DNA from: Bradyrhizobium aeschynomenes | GTDB lineage: Bacteria > Pseudomonadota > Alphaproteobacteria > Rhizobiales > Xanthobacteraceae | Length of the DNA: 64,000 nt | NCBI RefSeq assembly: GCF_013178945.1 | Contig: NZ_JABFDM010000002.1 | Span: 248,001 to 312,000 of the forward strand | Direction: 5' to 3' | Shown here: piece by piece, positions 1 to 8,513 of the stretch | Numbering within the stretch: position 1 is the first letter of the stretch | Layout: each line of letters opens with the position of its first letter | Notes under the pieces: generated by a model | What the model saw: only the letters and a program-made list of their open reading frames with translations | Told to the model about the DNA's origin: nothing | Databases searched by the model: none | Translations under genes and position numbers: made by a program

Positions 1-894
1 ATGAAGTCGTCGGCCTTCCCGTATTTTGGCGACAACCCCGCGTCGGACGCGCCGTTCCTCAACGTCTCCAACGGCGAGCGCCGCGGCCATCGCAGCTTCT
101 CGGGCCGCGTCTACTGGCAGGACCAGACCTACAATGACAACCGCGTGCTGGTGCACGTTCCGGAAGCCTTCGATGCCCGCAAGCCCGGCGTGATCGTGGT
201 GTTCTTCCATGGCAATGGCGCCACGCTGGAGCGTGACGTGCGCGACCGGCAGATGGTGCCGCAGCAGATCACCGCCTCGGGCGTCAACGCCGTGCTGCTC
301 GCGCCGCAGATGGCGGTCGATGCCGCGGATTCGAGCGCGGGCAAGTTCTGGCAGCCGGGCGGCTTCAAGCGCTTCATGGATGAGGCGGCGACGAATCTCG
401 CCCGCCTGACCGGCAATCCCGCAAGCGCAAGGACGTTCGCGAGCATGCCGATCGTCATCGTCGGCTACAGCGGCGGCTTTCTTCCCGCAGCGTGGAGCCT
501 CGAGGTCGGCGGCATCAGCGAGCGCGTGCGTGGCGTGGTGCTGCTCGATGCGGTCTATGGTCAACTCGACAAGTTCGCCGGCTGGATCGAGCGCAACCGC
601 TCCGGCTTCTTCGTCAGCTCCTACACGCGCTACACTGCACGCCACGATCGGGAACTGATGACGATGCTGCGAAGCCGCAACATCGAGATCTCGGACGACA
701 TGGACCGGCCGCTCCGCCCCGGCAGCGTCGTCTTCGTCGAGACCGACGAGGGCATCACTCACCGGGACTACGTCACACAAGCCTGGACGCGCCACCCCAT
801 CAGAGACGTGCTCACGAAGATGGCGGCCGCCCAGCCGCCGATCCGGATTGCGGCCGGAGCCTCGAGCACCGTTGGCGACTCATCGAGCCGCTGA
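1..894 (+). CDS. alpha/beta-hydrolase-like protein
   Basis: A 297-residue reading frame opens at the first base of the window, so the true start may lie further upstream. The alpha/beta-hydrolase fold is suggested by an oxyanion-type segment FFHGNG (about residues 68-73) and a nucleophile elbow VGYSGG with Ser157. Asp183 (LLDAVYG) and His254 (GITHRD) are possible partners for a catalytic triad. No signal peptide is seen, so the protein is probably cytoplasmic. The substrate cannot be inferred. It converges with the small secreted-protein gene 12 bp downstream. The fold is fairly sure, the function is not. Confidence 0.7.
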   Translation: MKSSAFPYFGDNPASDAPFLNVSNGERRGHRSFSGRVYWQDQTYNDNRVLVHVPEAFDARKPGVIVVFFHGNGATLERDVRDRQMVPQQITASGVNAVLLAPQMAVDAADSSAGKFWQPGGFKRFMDEAATNLARLTGNPASARTFASMPIVIVGYSGGFLPAAWSLEVGGISERVRGVVLLDAVYGQLDKFAGWIERNRSGFFVSSYTRYTARHDRELMTMLRSRNIEISDDMDRPLRPGSVVFVETDEGITHRDYVTQAWTRHPIRDVLTKMAAAQPPIRIAAGASSTVGDSSSR

Positions 895-906
895 GACCAA
901 AGGTTC

Positions 907-1269
907 TCAGCTCTTCGGCAGCTTCGGCATGTTCTCGACGAAGCCGTTGAAGCAGGCGAGCCGCTCGTCCTCCTCCTTGGTGAACTTGCAGTCGGCCACC
1001 GCTTTGGCCTTCGTCGCCTTGGGCTTGGCTGCGGGCGGGATCACCGCGTCGTAGCAGTTCAGCCGCTCCTTGGTTCCGTCGTCGATCTCCAGGCACGCCT
1101 GGAGCTTGACGGCCATCGACTGCGGCTTGGCCGGCGCTGCGGCTGCGGTCTTCATCCCCTTCGGCTTGACCTGCACCAGCGGGCGGTCTCCGACCATCGG
1201 CGCGCCGCTCTGGGCCAGCGCAGATGTGCAAAACAGCACTGCGGCGAGGCTCAACATTGTTTTTTTCAT
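907..1269 (-). CDS. small secreted cysteine-containing protein
   Basis: 120 residues with a clear Sec signal peptide (MKKTML, hydrophobic stretch, likely cleavage after SALA, residue 19). The mature part is Ala/Lys/Pro-rich and holds four cysteines. Two of them sit in repeated ERLNCYDA and ERLACFNG motifs, which suggests a small disulphide-bonded periplasmic domain made of two similar halves. No enzyme family is recognised. It lies downstream of the MFS gene on the same strand, but a long hairpin in the 176-bp gap may separate the two transcripts. Confidence 0.7.
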   Translation of the reverse strand: MKKTMLSLAAVLFCTSALAQSGAPMVGDRPLVQVKPKGMKTAAAAPAKPQSMAVKLQACLEIDDGTKERLNCYDAVIPPAAKPKATKAKAVADCKFTKEEDERLACFNGFVENMPKLPKS

Positions 1270-1294
1270 GCCATGTCTCTTTCATCCAAACCGC

Positions 1295-1368
1295 GGGCGA
1301 GAAAGATCAACCCTCTCGGGATCGCGCGCGGCCTAGACCGCGCGCCGCGATGGCGCGATCTTTCGCCC
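1295..1368. promoter_or_regulatory. nested two-tier hairpin between two minus-strand genes
   Basis: The outer arms are 1295-1308 and 1357-1368 (GATCTTTCGCCC pairs with GGGCGAGAAAGATC, one bulged G). Inside is a perfect 8-bp stem, GCGCGCGG (1324-1331) with CCGCGCGC (1338-1345) and a 6-nt loop. It is 26 bp upstream of the secreted-protein start and 77 bp past the MFS stop. No T-run follows on either strand, so it is not a standard intrinsic terminator. An mRNA stability element or attenuator is possible. Confidence 0.5.
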
Positions 1369-1445
1369 GACAGCCACCCACCCCAGCGGCTTTAATCCGG
1401 CCGGACCGGTTTTGCCAAGCGTCAAGCGGCGGTTTGCGGTGGACC

Positions 1446-2636
1446 TTACGCCAGCGCGGCGACGCGCGCCCGCGGCCTGCTCGCCAGAATGGTCAGCAGC
1501 GCCACCATCACGAACCCCATGGCCACATAGCCCGTGGCACCGAGAGCGTCGCGCGAGAACAGGCTGCCGCCGACCGCGGAACCGATCGCCTGGCCGATGT
1601 AGAGCACGGAGGTGTTGAGCGACACCGAGGCCGACGCGAGTGGCGGAGCGGCAGCAACCAGGCGGACCTGCTGCATCGAGTTGGTGGACGCAAAGCCCAA
1701 TCCCCAGATTGCCACCGCGATGGCCATCACCGGGTAGACGCCTGCGCCGATGGTCCAGACCACGATCCCCACGAGCAGCAGACAGGTGAACAGCAGCGAG
1801 GTGCGATAAGCGCCCCAGCCGTCGACGATGCGGGTGGCGATCACGACGCCGAGGAAGCCGCAGGCGCCGTAGATCGCAAACACCAGCCCCACCGCGTTGG
1901 CGTCCGCGCCGGTCAGCTTGTTCAGAAGCGGGCCCATGAAGGTGAAGATCACGAACTGTCCCGACATCTGCAACATCGTGACCATCAGCAGCAGCACCAC
2001 CACGCGATTGCGGCCGAGCGCGATCCAGGTTTTCAGATCGACCGGCGCCCCCTTCAGGCCCGACGGCAGCCGCCAGGTCAGCAGCACGAAGCTGACCGCG
2101 CCGGCGGCACCGACCGCAAGATAGGCCGCCCGCCAGCCCGAATGGCTGCCGATGAAGGTGATCAGCGGCAGGCCGACGGCGGCGGCCAGCGACCAGCCGA
2201 GGAACACATAGGCGATGGTGCTGCCGCGCTTGTCCACGGGGCTGATCAAGGCAGCGGTGCCGGCGGCCTGCGGCGTATACAGCGCCCCGACCGCGAGCAT
2301 GACCAGCCGGATCGCGAGCAGGCTCCGATAGTCCGGCGCGAAAGCGGAGGCGAGATTGCCGAGCGTGAGCACCAGCAGCGTCGCCGCCAGCAGGTGGCGG
2401 CGGTCGAATCGGCTGGTCAGCCAGGCCGTCAGGGGCGAGCCGATGCACAGCACCACCGCGCCGAAGGTGATCAGCAGGCCTGCGGTGTGAACGCCGACGC
2501 CGAGGCCGGCGGCGAGCTCGGGCAGCATCCCGGCGGGCGCCAGCACCGAGCAACCGGTGATGATGTTGCCGAGCATCAGCGCGGTCGGAGCCAGGCGCGG
2601 CGAGGTCAGACTGGATGTAGGGGAAGCGGATGTCAT
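1446..2636 (-). CDS. MFS transporter, DHA1 (AraJ/Bcr-like) type
   Basis: 396 residues with about 12 hydrophobic segments and the usual MFS layout of two six-helix halves. The loop after helix 2 (TSRFDRRHL) matches the basic MFS loop between helices 2 and 3. It acts in the inner membrane, probably as a proton-driven drug or metabolite exporter. The substrate is unknown. The ATG at 2634-2636 is preceded by GGAG almost at the start codon, and a 32-bp perfect palindrome begins 15 bp upstream, so repression by a dimeric regulator is likely. Confidence 0.88.
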   Translation of the reverse strand: MTSASPTSSLTSPRLAPTALMLGNIITGCSVLAPAGMLPELAAGLGVGVHTAGLLITFGAVVLCIGSPLTAWLTSRFDRRHLLAATLLVLTLGNLASAFAPDYRSLLAIRLVMLAVGALYTPQAAGTAALISPVDKRGSTIAYVFLGWSLAAAVGLPLITFIGSHSGWRAAYLAVGAAGAVSFVLLTWRLPSGLKGAPVDLKTWIALGRNRVVVLLLMVTMLQMSGQFVIFTFMGPLLNKLTGADANAVGLVFAIYGACGFLGVVIATRIVDGWGAYRTSLLFTCLLLVGIVVWTIGAGVYPVMAIAVAIWGLGFASTNSMQQVRLVAAAPPLASASVSLNTSVLYIGQAIGSAVGGSLFSRDALGATGYVAMGFVMVALLTILASRPRARVAALA

Positions 2637-2650
2637 GCTCCATGATTAGC

Positions 2651-2682
2651 AGAGATTTTCATGCATCTGCATGAAAATCTCT
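2651..2682. promoter_or_regulatory. 32-bp perfect palindrome upstream of MFS gene (operator candidate)
   Basis: Arms AGAGATTTTCATGCA (2651-2665) and TGCATGAAAATCTCT (2668-2682) are exact reverse complements around a 2-nt centre. It lies between the stop of the ClpP-fold gene and the MFS start, both on the minus strand. The AT-rich arms, the lack of a T-run and the closeness to the start codon favour an operator over a terminator. The regulator is not identified. Confidence 0.6.
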
Positions 2683-2717
2683 CATGTCGCAGATGAGATT
2701 CTGTTCCTCATCGAGGG

Positions 2718-4229
2718 TCAGCGCGCCGACGCCTGCGGCGAGGAAGACTGAGTCCATGGAACCGGAAGTCCAGACGGATAGACGACGGCCTTCGATGGCG
2801 GGCAGCTCTCCATCAGCTTCTTCAGCGCATTCTGCAGGCCGTCGTTCCCGACCGGAAACGTCGACACGCCGGGACTTACCGTATTCGGTGGCGCATCGCT
2901 CAGACCCGCACCGGGCAGCGACGCCAATGCTTTCATCTGGCTGCCGTTGAGAAAGAGACCCCATCGTTCGAGATCACCGGCGCGGCGCGGTGGCGAGAGG
3001 AAGTTGAGCCTGAGATCGCCGCTCACCATCGCCAGCGTCGCACCCGTCCCAGCCTTGCGCTCGACGTCGAGCTCGAAGCGATCCTGGTCGAAGCATACCA
3101 GTTGCAGGCGCGTGGTGCGGAACGAAGCTTCACCGTCCTTGCGGTTCAGGATGGTCTTGTAGGCGATGCCGCGACTGGCGGCCTCGAACATCCAGGGACT
3201 CTCGACCCGTTCGCGGCGGTCGAGCGCGAAGCGCGCGATCTCCTCGCGCGTCAGGATGCGCATGCCCTCGAACGGCACCGACCGCGCCACCGTGAGCAGA
3301 GTTGGATCGGCGCCGAGCCGGGTGATGTAGTCGAGCACCATCTTGTCGGAGCGCTCCATCGCCCGCTGCATTGCCTGCGCCCGCATCTCGCGGGTCGGCA
3401 CCCCACCCGTGAAGTTGAGGATGACGCGTGGTGAATGCACCGCCAGCGTGACGTCCGGGGCAAGCTCGCGGTTGGGCGCGCCGAGGATGATGTAGGGACA
3501 CGCCGAGTTGCAGATCGCGCCCCGGGTCCAGACCTCGCCATGCAGCTCGCGACCGGCCTGCTTGAGCCTGGTACAGGCCTCTCCCTCCTGAGGCTCGAAG
3601 CCGCATTCGCGCAAGGTGGTGCGCCCGACGCGAACCACGGCCTTCTTCTCGCGCAGAAGGTTGCCCATCGCGAGCGCCTGCTCGAGATTGCCGCCCGGCG
3701 AATTGAAGTAGATCGGCAGCTTGCGGTCGCCGATCTGCTTGATGAATTTGCGCAGGCGTGCGGCCGCGCCGCCATCGATCTTGCCTTCGGCCGCGATCCA
3801 GCTGTCGCAGCCCGGACCGCAGGAATCGGGCGCACCCTTGACGAGGGCAAAGGCGATCGGGGCCGAATTGTCCGCCAGCCGCGGCGATTTGACGGGACGC
3901 TTGGCCGGCTTGAGCTCTGTTCCCGGCTTGAGCGGAGCGGCGGGCCTCGCCTGCGCTGCGGCCCTCTGTGGCAGACCTGGCTTCTGCTGGAGCGCAGCTT
4001 TGGGCGACGCGGCCGGCTTGCCCGTCGGCGCGACCACCGCCATCGACGGCGCGATGGTCACCCCCAGCGCGAGCAGGACGGCTGCCATCCGAATGCCACA
4101 GCGCCCGACAAAAACGGAGAGCGGCGCCTCCCCTGCAGACAACATCGCCACGCGTCCCCACGCCCCGAACACTTGAAGTTGTATCATACCGGCACGCCGC
4201 GGCAATCTCCGCCGCGTCCGCGCCGGCAC
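2718..4229 (-). CDS. periplasmic ClpP/crotonase-fold protein (COG3904-like)
   Basis: 503 residues from the longest start. Starts at residue 29 (base 4145) or 48 (MAAVLLALGV) would put a signal peptide ending near SMA at the N-terminus and are more likely. A Pro/Lys/Ala-rich linker (about 65-115) leads into a ClpP-like domain: YFNSPGG (174-180), GAICNSACPYIILG (237-250) with candidate nucleophile Ser242, and AVHSPR (263-268). This layout matches predicted periplasmic ClpP-fold proteins of unknown substrate. Several cysteines (137, 141, 209, 219, 240, 244) suggest disulphides. It diverges from thrS. Confidence 0.75.
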   Translation of the reverse strand: MPARTRRRLPRRAGMIQLQVFGAWGRVAMLSAGEAPLSVFVGRCGIRMAAVLLALGVTIAPSMAVVAPTGKPAASPKAALQQKPGLPQRAAAQARPAAPLKPGTELKPAKRPVKSPRLADNSAPIAFALVKGAPDSCGPGCDSWIAAEGKIDGGAAARLRKFIKQIGDRKLPIYFNSPGGNLEQALAMGNLLREKKAVVRVGRTTLRECGFEPQEGEACTRLKQAGRELHGEVWTRGAICNSACPYIILGAPNRELAPDVTLAVHSPRVILNFTGGVPTREMRAQAMQRAMERSDKMVLDYITRLGADPTLLTVARSVPFEGMRILTREEIARFALDRRERVESPWMFEAASRGIAYKTILNRKDGEASFRTTRLQLVCFDQDRFELDVERKAGTGATLAMVSGDLRLNFLSPPRRAGDLERWGLFLNGSQMKALASLPGAGLSDAPPNTVSPGVSTFPVGNDGLQNALKKLMESCPPSKAVVYPSGLPVPWTQSSSPQASAR

Positions 4230-4261
4230 CGATCCGCCGGTTTTTCCTGCCTGTTGCCCGG

Positions 4262-4289
4262 TTGCAGCCTGGAAATCCCCTGCTATACC
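4262..4289 (+). promoter_or_regulatory. candidate sigma-70 promoter of thrS
   Basis: TTGCAG (4262-4267) and TATACC (4284-4289) are separated by 16 bp and lie 55 bp before the thrS start. Both hexamers are close to the housekeeping consensus. Seen by eye only. Confidence 0.4.
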
Positions 4290-4304
4290 CCTTGCTCCCG
4301 CTTA

Positions 4305-4322
4305 CCTGCGCTCGTTCGCAGG
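4305..4322 (+). promoter_or_regulatory. small hairpin in thrS leader
   Basis: CCTGCG (4305-4310) pairs with CGCAGG (4317-4322) across a 6-nt loop, directly before the Shine-Dalgarno AAGGAGAG and the thrS ATG. ThrRS in enterobacteria represses its own mRNA through leader hairpins. Whether this small stem does so here is unknown. Confidence 0.35.
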
Positions 4323-4344
4323 AGTGAGCTAAAGGAGAGAGACA

Positions 4345-6411
4345 ATGCCTGACTCGAAATCCCCCGACTCGAAATCCGACCAGTCCAAAGCCGGCTTCCA
4401 GTACAGCCTCAGCAATCTGAAGCCCGCCGCCCCGGTCGAGAAGATCACCATCAGCTTCCCCGACGGCGCCAAGCGCGAATATCCCCGGGGCACCACCGGT
4501 TTCGACATTGCCAAGGGCATCTCGCCCTCGCTCGCCAAGCGCACGGTCGCGATGGCGCTGAATGGCGACGTCGTCGATCTCAACGACCCGATCAACGACG
4601 ATGCGAAGCTCGAGCTCGTCGACCGCGACGACCCGCGCGCGCTGGAGCTCATCCGGCATGATTGCGCACACGTGCTCGCCGAAGCCGTGCAGTCGCTGTG
4701 GCCGGGCACCCAGGTGACGATTGGCCCGGTGATCGAGAACGGCTTCTACTACGACTTCTTCCGCAACGAGCCGTTCACGCCCGAGGACTTCGCCGCGATC
4801 GAGAAGCGCATGCGCGAGATCATCGGCCGCGACAAGCCCTTCACCAAGGAGGTGTGGGACCGCGAAAAGACCAAGCAGGTGTTCCGCGACAAGGGCGAGG
4901 CGTTCAAGGTCGAGCTGGTCGACGCCATTCCCGGCGACGAGCCGATCAAGATCTACTACCAGGGCGACTGGTTCGATCTGTGCCGCGGCCCGCACATGAC
5001 CTCGACGGGAAAGATCGGCAACGCCTTCAAGCTGATGAAGGTGGCGGGCGCCTATTGGCGCGGCGATTCGAACAACCCGATGCTGACCCGCATCTACGGC
5101 ACCGCCTTCGCCAAGCAGGAGCAGCTCGACGCCTATCTGAAGCAGATCGAGGAGGCGGAGAAGCGCGACCACCGCAAGCTCGGCCGCGAGCTCGACCTGT
5201 TCCACTTCCAGGAGGAAGGCCCCGGCGTCGTGTTCTGGCACCCCAAGGGCTGGAGCATCTTCCAGGCGCTGATCGCCTACATGCGTCGCCGCCTGACGGG
5301 CGACTATGACGAGGTGAATGCGCCGCAGATCCTCGACAAGTCGCTGTGGGAGACCTCGGGCCATTGGAACTGGTATCGTGAGAACATGTTCGCGGCGCAG
5401 TCCGCCGGCGACGAGGCCGAGGACAAGCGCTGGTTCGCGCTCAAGCCGATGAACTGCCCGGGCCACGTGCAGATCTTCAAGCACGGCCTGAAGAGCTACC
5501 GCGACCTGCCGCTCCGGCTCGCCGAGTTCGGCGTCGTGCACCGCTACGAGGCCTCCGGCGCCATGCACGGACTGATGCGCGTGCGCGGCTTCACCCAGGA
5601 CGACGCGCATGTGTTCTGCACCGAGGACCAGCTGGCCGACGAGTGCCTGAAGATCAATGACCTGATCCTGTCGACCTACTCGGATTTCGGCTTCGAGGGC
5701 GAATTGACGGTGAAGCTCTCGACCCGGCCGGAGAAGCGCGTCGGCACCGACGAGATGTGGGATCACGCCGAGCGCGTGATGGCCACCGTGCTGAACGAGA
5801 TCAAGGCGCAGAACAACCACATCCGCACCGAGATCAATCCGGGCGAAGGCGCGTTCTACGGGCCGAAGTTCGAATACGTGCTGCGCGACGCCATCGGCCG
5901 CGACTGGCAGTGCGGCACCACGCAAGTCGACTTCAACCTGCCGGAACGATTCGGCGCGTTCTACATCGATGCCGACGGTGCCAAGAAGGCGCCGGTCATG
6001 GTCCATCGCGCCATCTGCGGCTCGATGGAGCGCTACATCGGCATCCTGATCGAGCACTATGCCGGCAGCTTCCCGCTGTGGCTGGCGCCGACCCAGGTCG
6101 TCGTCACCACCATCACCTCCGAAGGCGACGAATACGCCAAGCAGGTGCTGGCTGCGCTGCGGCGGGCCGGCTTGCGGGCCGACATTGATCTTCGCAACGA
6201 GAAGATCAACTACAAGGTCCGCGAGCACTCGCTGCAGAAGATCCCGGCTCTGCTCGTCGTCGGCAAGAAGGAGGCCGAGACGCATTCGGTCTCCGTGCGC
6301 CGGCTCGGCCGCGATGGCCAGACGGTGATGCCGACTGCGGAGGCGATTGCGGCCCTGGTCGACGAGGCGACGCCGCCGGACGTGCGGCGCCGCGCTCGCG
6401 AGGCGGCGTAA
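4345..6411 (+). CDS. thrS: threonine--tRNA ligase
   Basis: Charges tRNA-Thr with threonine in the cytoplasm. The 688 residues show the full class II layout: a polar N-terminal extension (1-30), TGS domain (about 33-95), an editing domain beginning with HDCAH (His105, His109), then the catalytic core. The core has Zn-ligand Cys371 in NCPGH, motif 2 around GLMRVRGF (about 407-414) and motif 3 with Arg563 in GSMERYIG. The C-terminal anticodon-binding domain covers about 575-680. The length is slightly above the usual 640-660 because of the extension. The start follows an AAGGAGAG ribosome-binding site. Confidence 0.97.
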   Translation: MPDSKSPDSKSDQSKAGFQYSLSNLKPAAPVEKITISFPDGAKREYPRGTTGFDIAKGISPSLAKRTVAMALNGDVVDLNDPINDDAKLELVDRDDPRALELIRHDCAHVLAEAVQSLWPGTQVTIGPVIENGFYYDFFRNEPFTPEDFAAIEKRMREIIGRDKPFTKEVWDREKTKQVFRDKGEAFKVELVDAIPGDEPIKIYYQGDWFDLCRGPHMTSTGKIGNAFKLMKVAGAYWRGDSNNPMLTRIYGTAFAKQEQLDAYLKQIEEAEKRDHRKLGRELDLFHFQEEGPGVVFWHPKGWSIFQALIAYMRRRLTGDYDEVNAPQILDKSLWETSGHWNWYRENMFAAQSAGDEAEDKRWFALKPMNCPGHVQIFKHGLKSYRDLPLRLAEFGVVHRYEASGAMHGLMRVRGFTQDDAHVFCTEDQLADECLKINDLILSTYSDFGFEGELTVKLSTRPEKRVGTDEMWDHAERVMATVLNEIKAQNNHIRTEINPGEGAFYGPKFEYVLRDAIGRDWQCGTTQVDFNLPERFGAFYIDADGAKKAPVMVHRAICGSMERYIGILIEHYAGSFPLWLAPTQVVVTTITSEGDEYAKQVLAALRRAGLRADIDLRNEKINYKVREHSLQKIPALLVVGKKEAETHSVSVRRLGRDGQTVMPTAEAIAALVDEATPPDVRRRAREAA

Positions 6412-6487
6412 CAACGCGTGAGATCCCGGTTGTCGCTCCCGCCCCAGCCCTGACGGGCTCGGGTGTGAGCTCATCCGGGCGCCCCGG

Positions 6488-7396
6488 CTAGGCTGACAGG
6501 CTGGCCACCGCACCAACCGTATTTCCTTCCCTTCTCGCCTCCTGCAGCGCCACGTCGGCGCATTCGGCCATGTAGAGAAACATCGTCGCGAGCATCCGCT
6601 CGATCGCCTCGCGCCCCCGCGGCAGAATGGTGATGGCGTCGGTGCCGCGGATGAGCAGGCCCTTCTCCTCGGCATCTCGCAGCAACGTCAGCACGTGCTT
6701 GCGCGACACCGAAAAACGGGTGGCCAGACCGTTGATGGAGAACGGCACGGGGGCGGCTGGCGGGAATGGCTGGTCCGGCCCGGCCCCCTGCGCCAGGCTG
6801 AACAGGATCACCATGCCGGCGGTCCGCTCGGCAAACGGCTCGAGCTCCGGCGCGCCATCGAGGATGCGGAGGCCGGCGATGAAGCGACGGCCGAGCTCGA
6901 GCACGAAGGTCTTCACGAAAGCCGGATCGTTCAACGATGCCCGATAGGCCACGGCGGCCGGCAGCACCGCGCTCATGGCGTCGAACTGCACACCCCAGCG
7001 CTCGCGATGCAGTGCGATCAGCCGGTCGGTCGGGACCAGCGGCCGCCGCCGGCGGTCCAGATTGGGAGCCGAAACCACCAACCCGGTCGCGCGCATCAAG
7101 GCCAGCATGGCCTCGCAGCGCCCGCCGCTGCACAGGTCGAGCCTGGCGCACATCTCCTTCATGGCGCCGACGGTCAGACCGAGCTGGCCATCGCGCTGCT
7201 CGGCGAAATGCAGATACAAAGCGACATGCGGAAACAGGGCCCGCGCCCGGTCGCTCAGCAGCGCATTGAGGATGCGATCGCCCCGATACAGCCTGATCGC
7301 CGAAGCCGTCGAGGCCCGCATCGCCCGCGCGAATCCGGGCATCCCGCGCAGCTGCGCGACGGCGTCGGGTGAAGGTATCAGTGCGGTCATCGGCAC
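6488..7396 (-). CDS. winged-helix transcriptional regulator-like protein
   Basis: 302 residues, no signal peptide. The C-terminal half has a helix-turn-helix, INGLATRFSVSRKHVLTLLR (about 218-237), followed by EEKGLL and a short wing. A similar layout may occur earlier (LTVGAMKEMC to ATGLV, about 74-107), giving two winged-helix-like units. The rest is helical and Ala/Arg-rich. No effector domain is recognised. It is a single gene, divergent from the nitroreductase, with about 280 bp between them. A DNA-binding role is reasonable; the target is unknown. Confidence 0.6.
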   Translation of the reverse strand: MPMTALIPSPDAVAQLRGMPGFARAMRASTASAIRLYRGDRILNALLSDRARALFPHVALYLHFAEQRDGQLGLTVGAMKEMCARLDLCSGGRCEAMLALMRATGLVVSAPNLDRRRRPLVPTDRLIALHRERWGVQFDAMSAVLPAAVAYRASLNDPAFVKTFVLELGRRFIAGLRILDGAPELEPFAERTAGMVILFSLAQGAGPDQPFPPAAPVPFSINGLATRFSVSRKHVLTLLRDAEEKGLLIRGTDAITILPRGREAIERMLATMFLYMAECADVALQEARREGNTVGAVASLSA

Positions 7397-7674
7397 GTCA
7401 GATCTTGCACGTCAGACAACTCCCCTCGGATCTCTAGCACTATGTTTTTACCGGCCCGCCCAAGGTTCGACAATTCGCTGCGATTATCGTGCATTGGACA
7501 AACAGCCGCATCGAAAGTGCCCCGCTCGCCTCGTCATGCGCGAAGTCTTCGTCGGAACCCGCAAAGGCTGTAGGATTGGCGGCGGTAGAACCGATCAAAA
7601 GGCCGTGCCGCAGCCTCGTTGCAGGCGGAGGCGCATGCTATCTCTCCTGGGTGCAACGAACGAGATTTCACGAC
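7397..7674. other. divergent intergenic region, nothing recognised
   Basis: 278 bp between the regulator and the nitroreductase. The nitroreductase frame stays open upstream to 7489, but that part lacks family similarity. No clear promoter or hairpin is seen. Confidence 0.4.
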
Positions 7675-8238
7675 GTGCCCGACGCGATTGAACTCCTGAA
7701 GACCCGCCGTTCCGTCAAGCCGCGCGAGATGAGCGGTCCCGGCCCTACCCCCACCGAGCTCGACACCATCCTGACCATCGGCGCCCGCGTGCCCGATCAC
7801 GGCAAGCTCGCGCCCTGGCGCTTCATCGTGTTTGAGGGAGACGGCCGCCGTCGCGCCGGCGAGGCCATCGCAGCCGTCTTCGCCAAGAAGAACCCGCAGG
7901 CGACCGCTGCCGAGCTCGAGGTGGAGAAGAACCGCTTCATGGAGGCGCCGCTGGTGATCGGCCTCGTCAGCTTCACCCGGCCGCATCCCAAGGTGCCGGC
8001 CTATGAGCAGGAGCTCTCGGCCGGCGCCAGCGCGATGAACATCCTCACCGCGGCGACCGCGCTCGGCTATGGCGGCTGCTGGCTGTCCGGCTGGTTCATG
8101 TTCGACCGCGAGGTGATGGACGGGCTCGGGCTGAAGCCGGAGGAGAAGCTCGCAGGGCTCATTCATATCGGCAGGCCGACCAAGCCGAGCGAGGACCGCC
8201 CGCGCCCGGCGCTGGCGGACATCGTGACGCGGTTCTGA
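7675..8238 (+). CDS. nitroreductase family protein
   Basis: FMN-dependent NAD(P)H oxidoreductase of the compact YdjA-like subgroup, 187 residues. The start is taken at GTG 7675 because the protein from VPDAIELLKTRRSVKPREM matches the family N-terminus (RRSV contacts FMN phosphate). The open stretch upstream has no family features. Later features are GARVPDHGKLAPWRF, SAGASAMNILTAATALGYGG and the C-terminal LIHIGRP. The natural substrate is unknown; quinones or nitroaromatics are typical. Confidence 0.85.
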   Translation: MPDAIELLKTRRSVKPREMSGPGPTPTELDTILTIGARVPDHGKLAPWRFIVFEGDGRRRAGEAIAAVFAKKNPQATAAELEVEKNRFMEAPLVIGLVSFTRPHPKVPAYEQELSAGASAMNILTAATALGYGGCWLSGWFMFDREVMDGLGLKPEEKLAGLIHIGRPTKPSEDRPRPALADIVTRF

Positions 8239-8303
8239 GGAAGGTCGAATAGCGGATAAGGAGTAGCGAGTAGCTAGTAGTGGCATCCACCGCTCTCTCC
8301 CCT

Positions 8304-8456
8304 CGTCATTCCGGGGCATCGCGAAGCGATGAGCCCGGAATCCATAACCACGAGCATTCATGGGGCGCGAGCTGGCTGTGGCGCGTGTCACCGCCAAATG
8401 GCAGCTGGTGGTTATGGATTCCGGGCTCTCGCTTCGCGAGCCCCGGAATGACGAGG
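8304..8456. repeat. inverted intergenic repeat, family B
   Basis: Two inverted arms, GTCATTCCGGGG...CCCGGAATCCATAAC and its complement GTTATGGATTCCGGG...CCCCGGAATGAC, separated by about 50 bp. Copies of the same family lie at 54331-54478 and 59297-59398, with a degenerate one at 60386-60439. It fills the gap between the convergent nitroreductase and GGDEF/EAL genes. Confidence 0.85.
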
Positions 8457-8513
8457 GGAGAGAGCTGAGGACGCCACTCTCATCTCGGCACTCCCTACTC
8501 TCTCCTCGTCCCA

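Noticed and set aside
2651..2682. Reading the 32-bp palindrome as an intrinsic terminator of the ClpP-fold gene
   Set aside because: The arms are AT-rich with a 2-nt loop, which is poor for an RNA hairpin, and no T-run follows on the minus strand.
3130..6675. 1181-codon open frame on the minus strand opposite thrS
   Set aside because: It is antisense to thrS and the ClpP-fold gene. Its composition is that of a GC-rich shadow frame, with no family motif and no ribosome-binding site.
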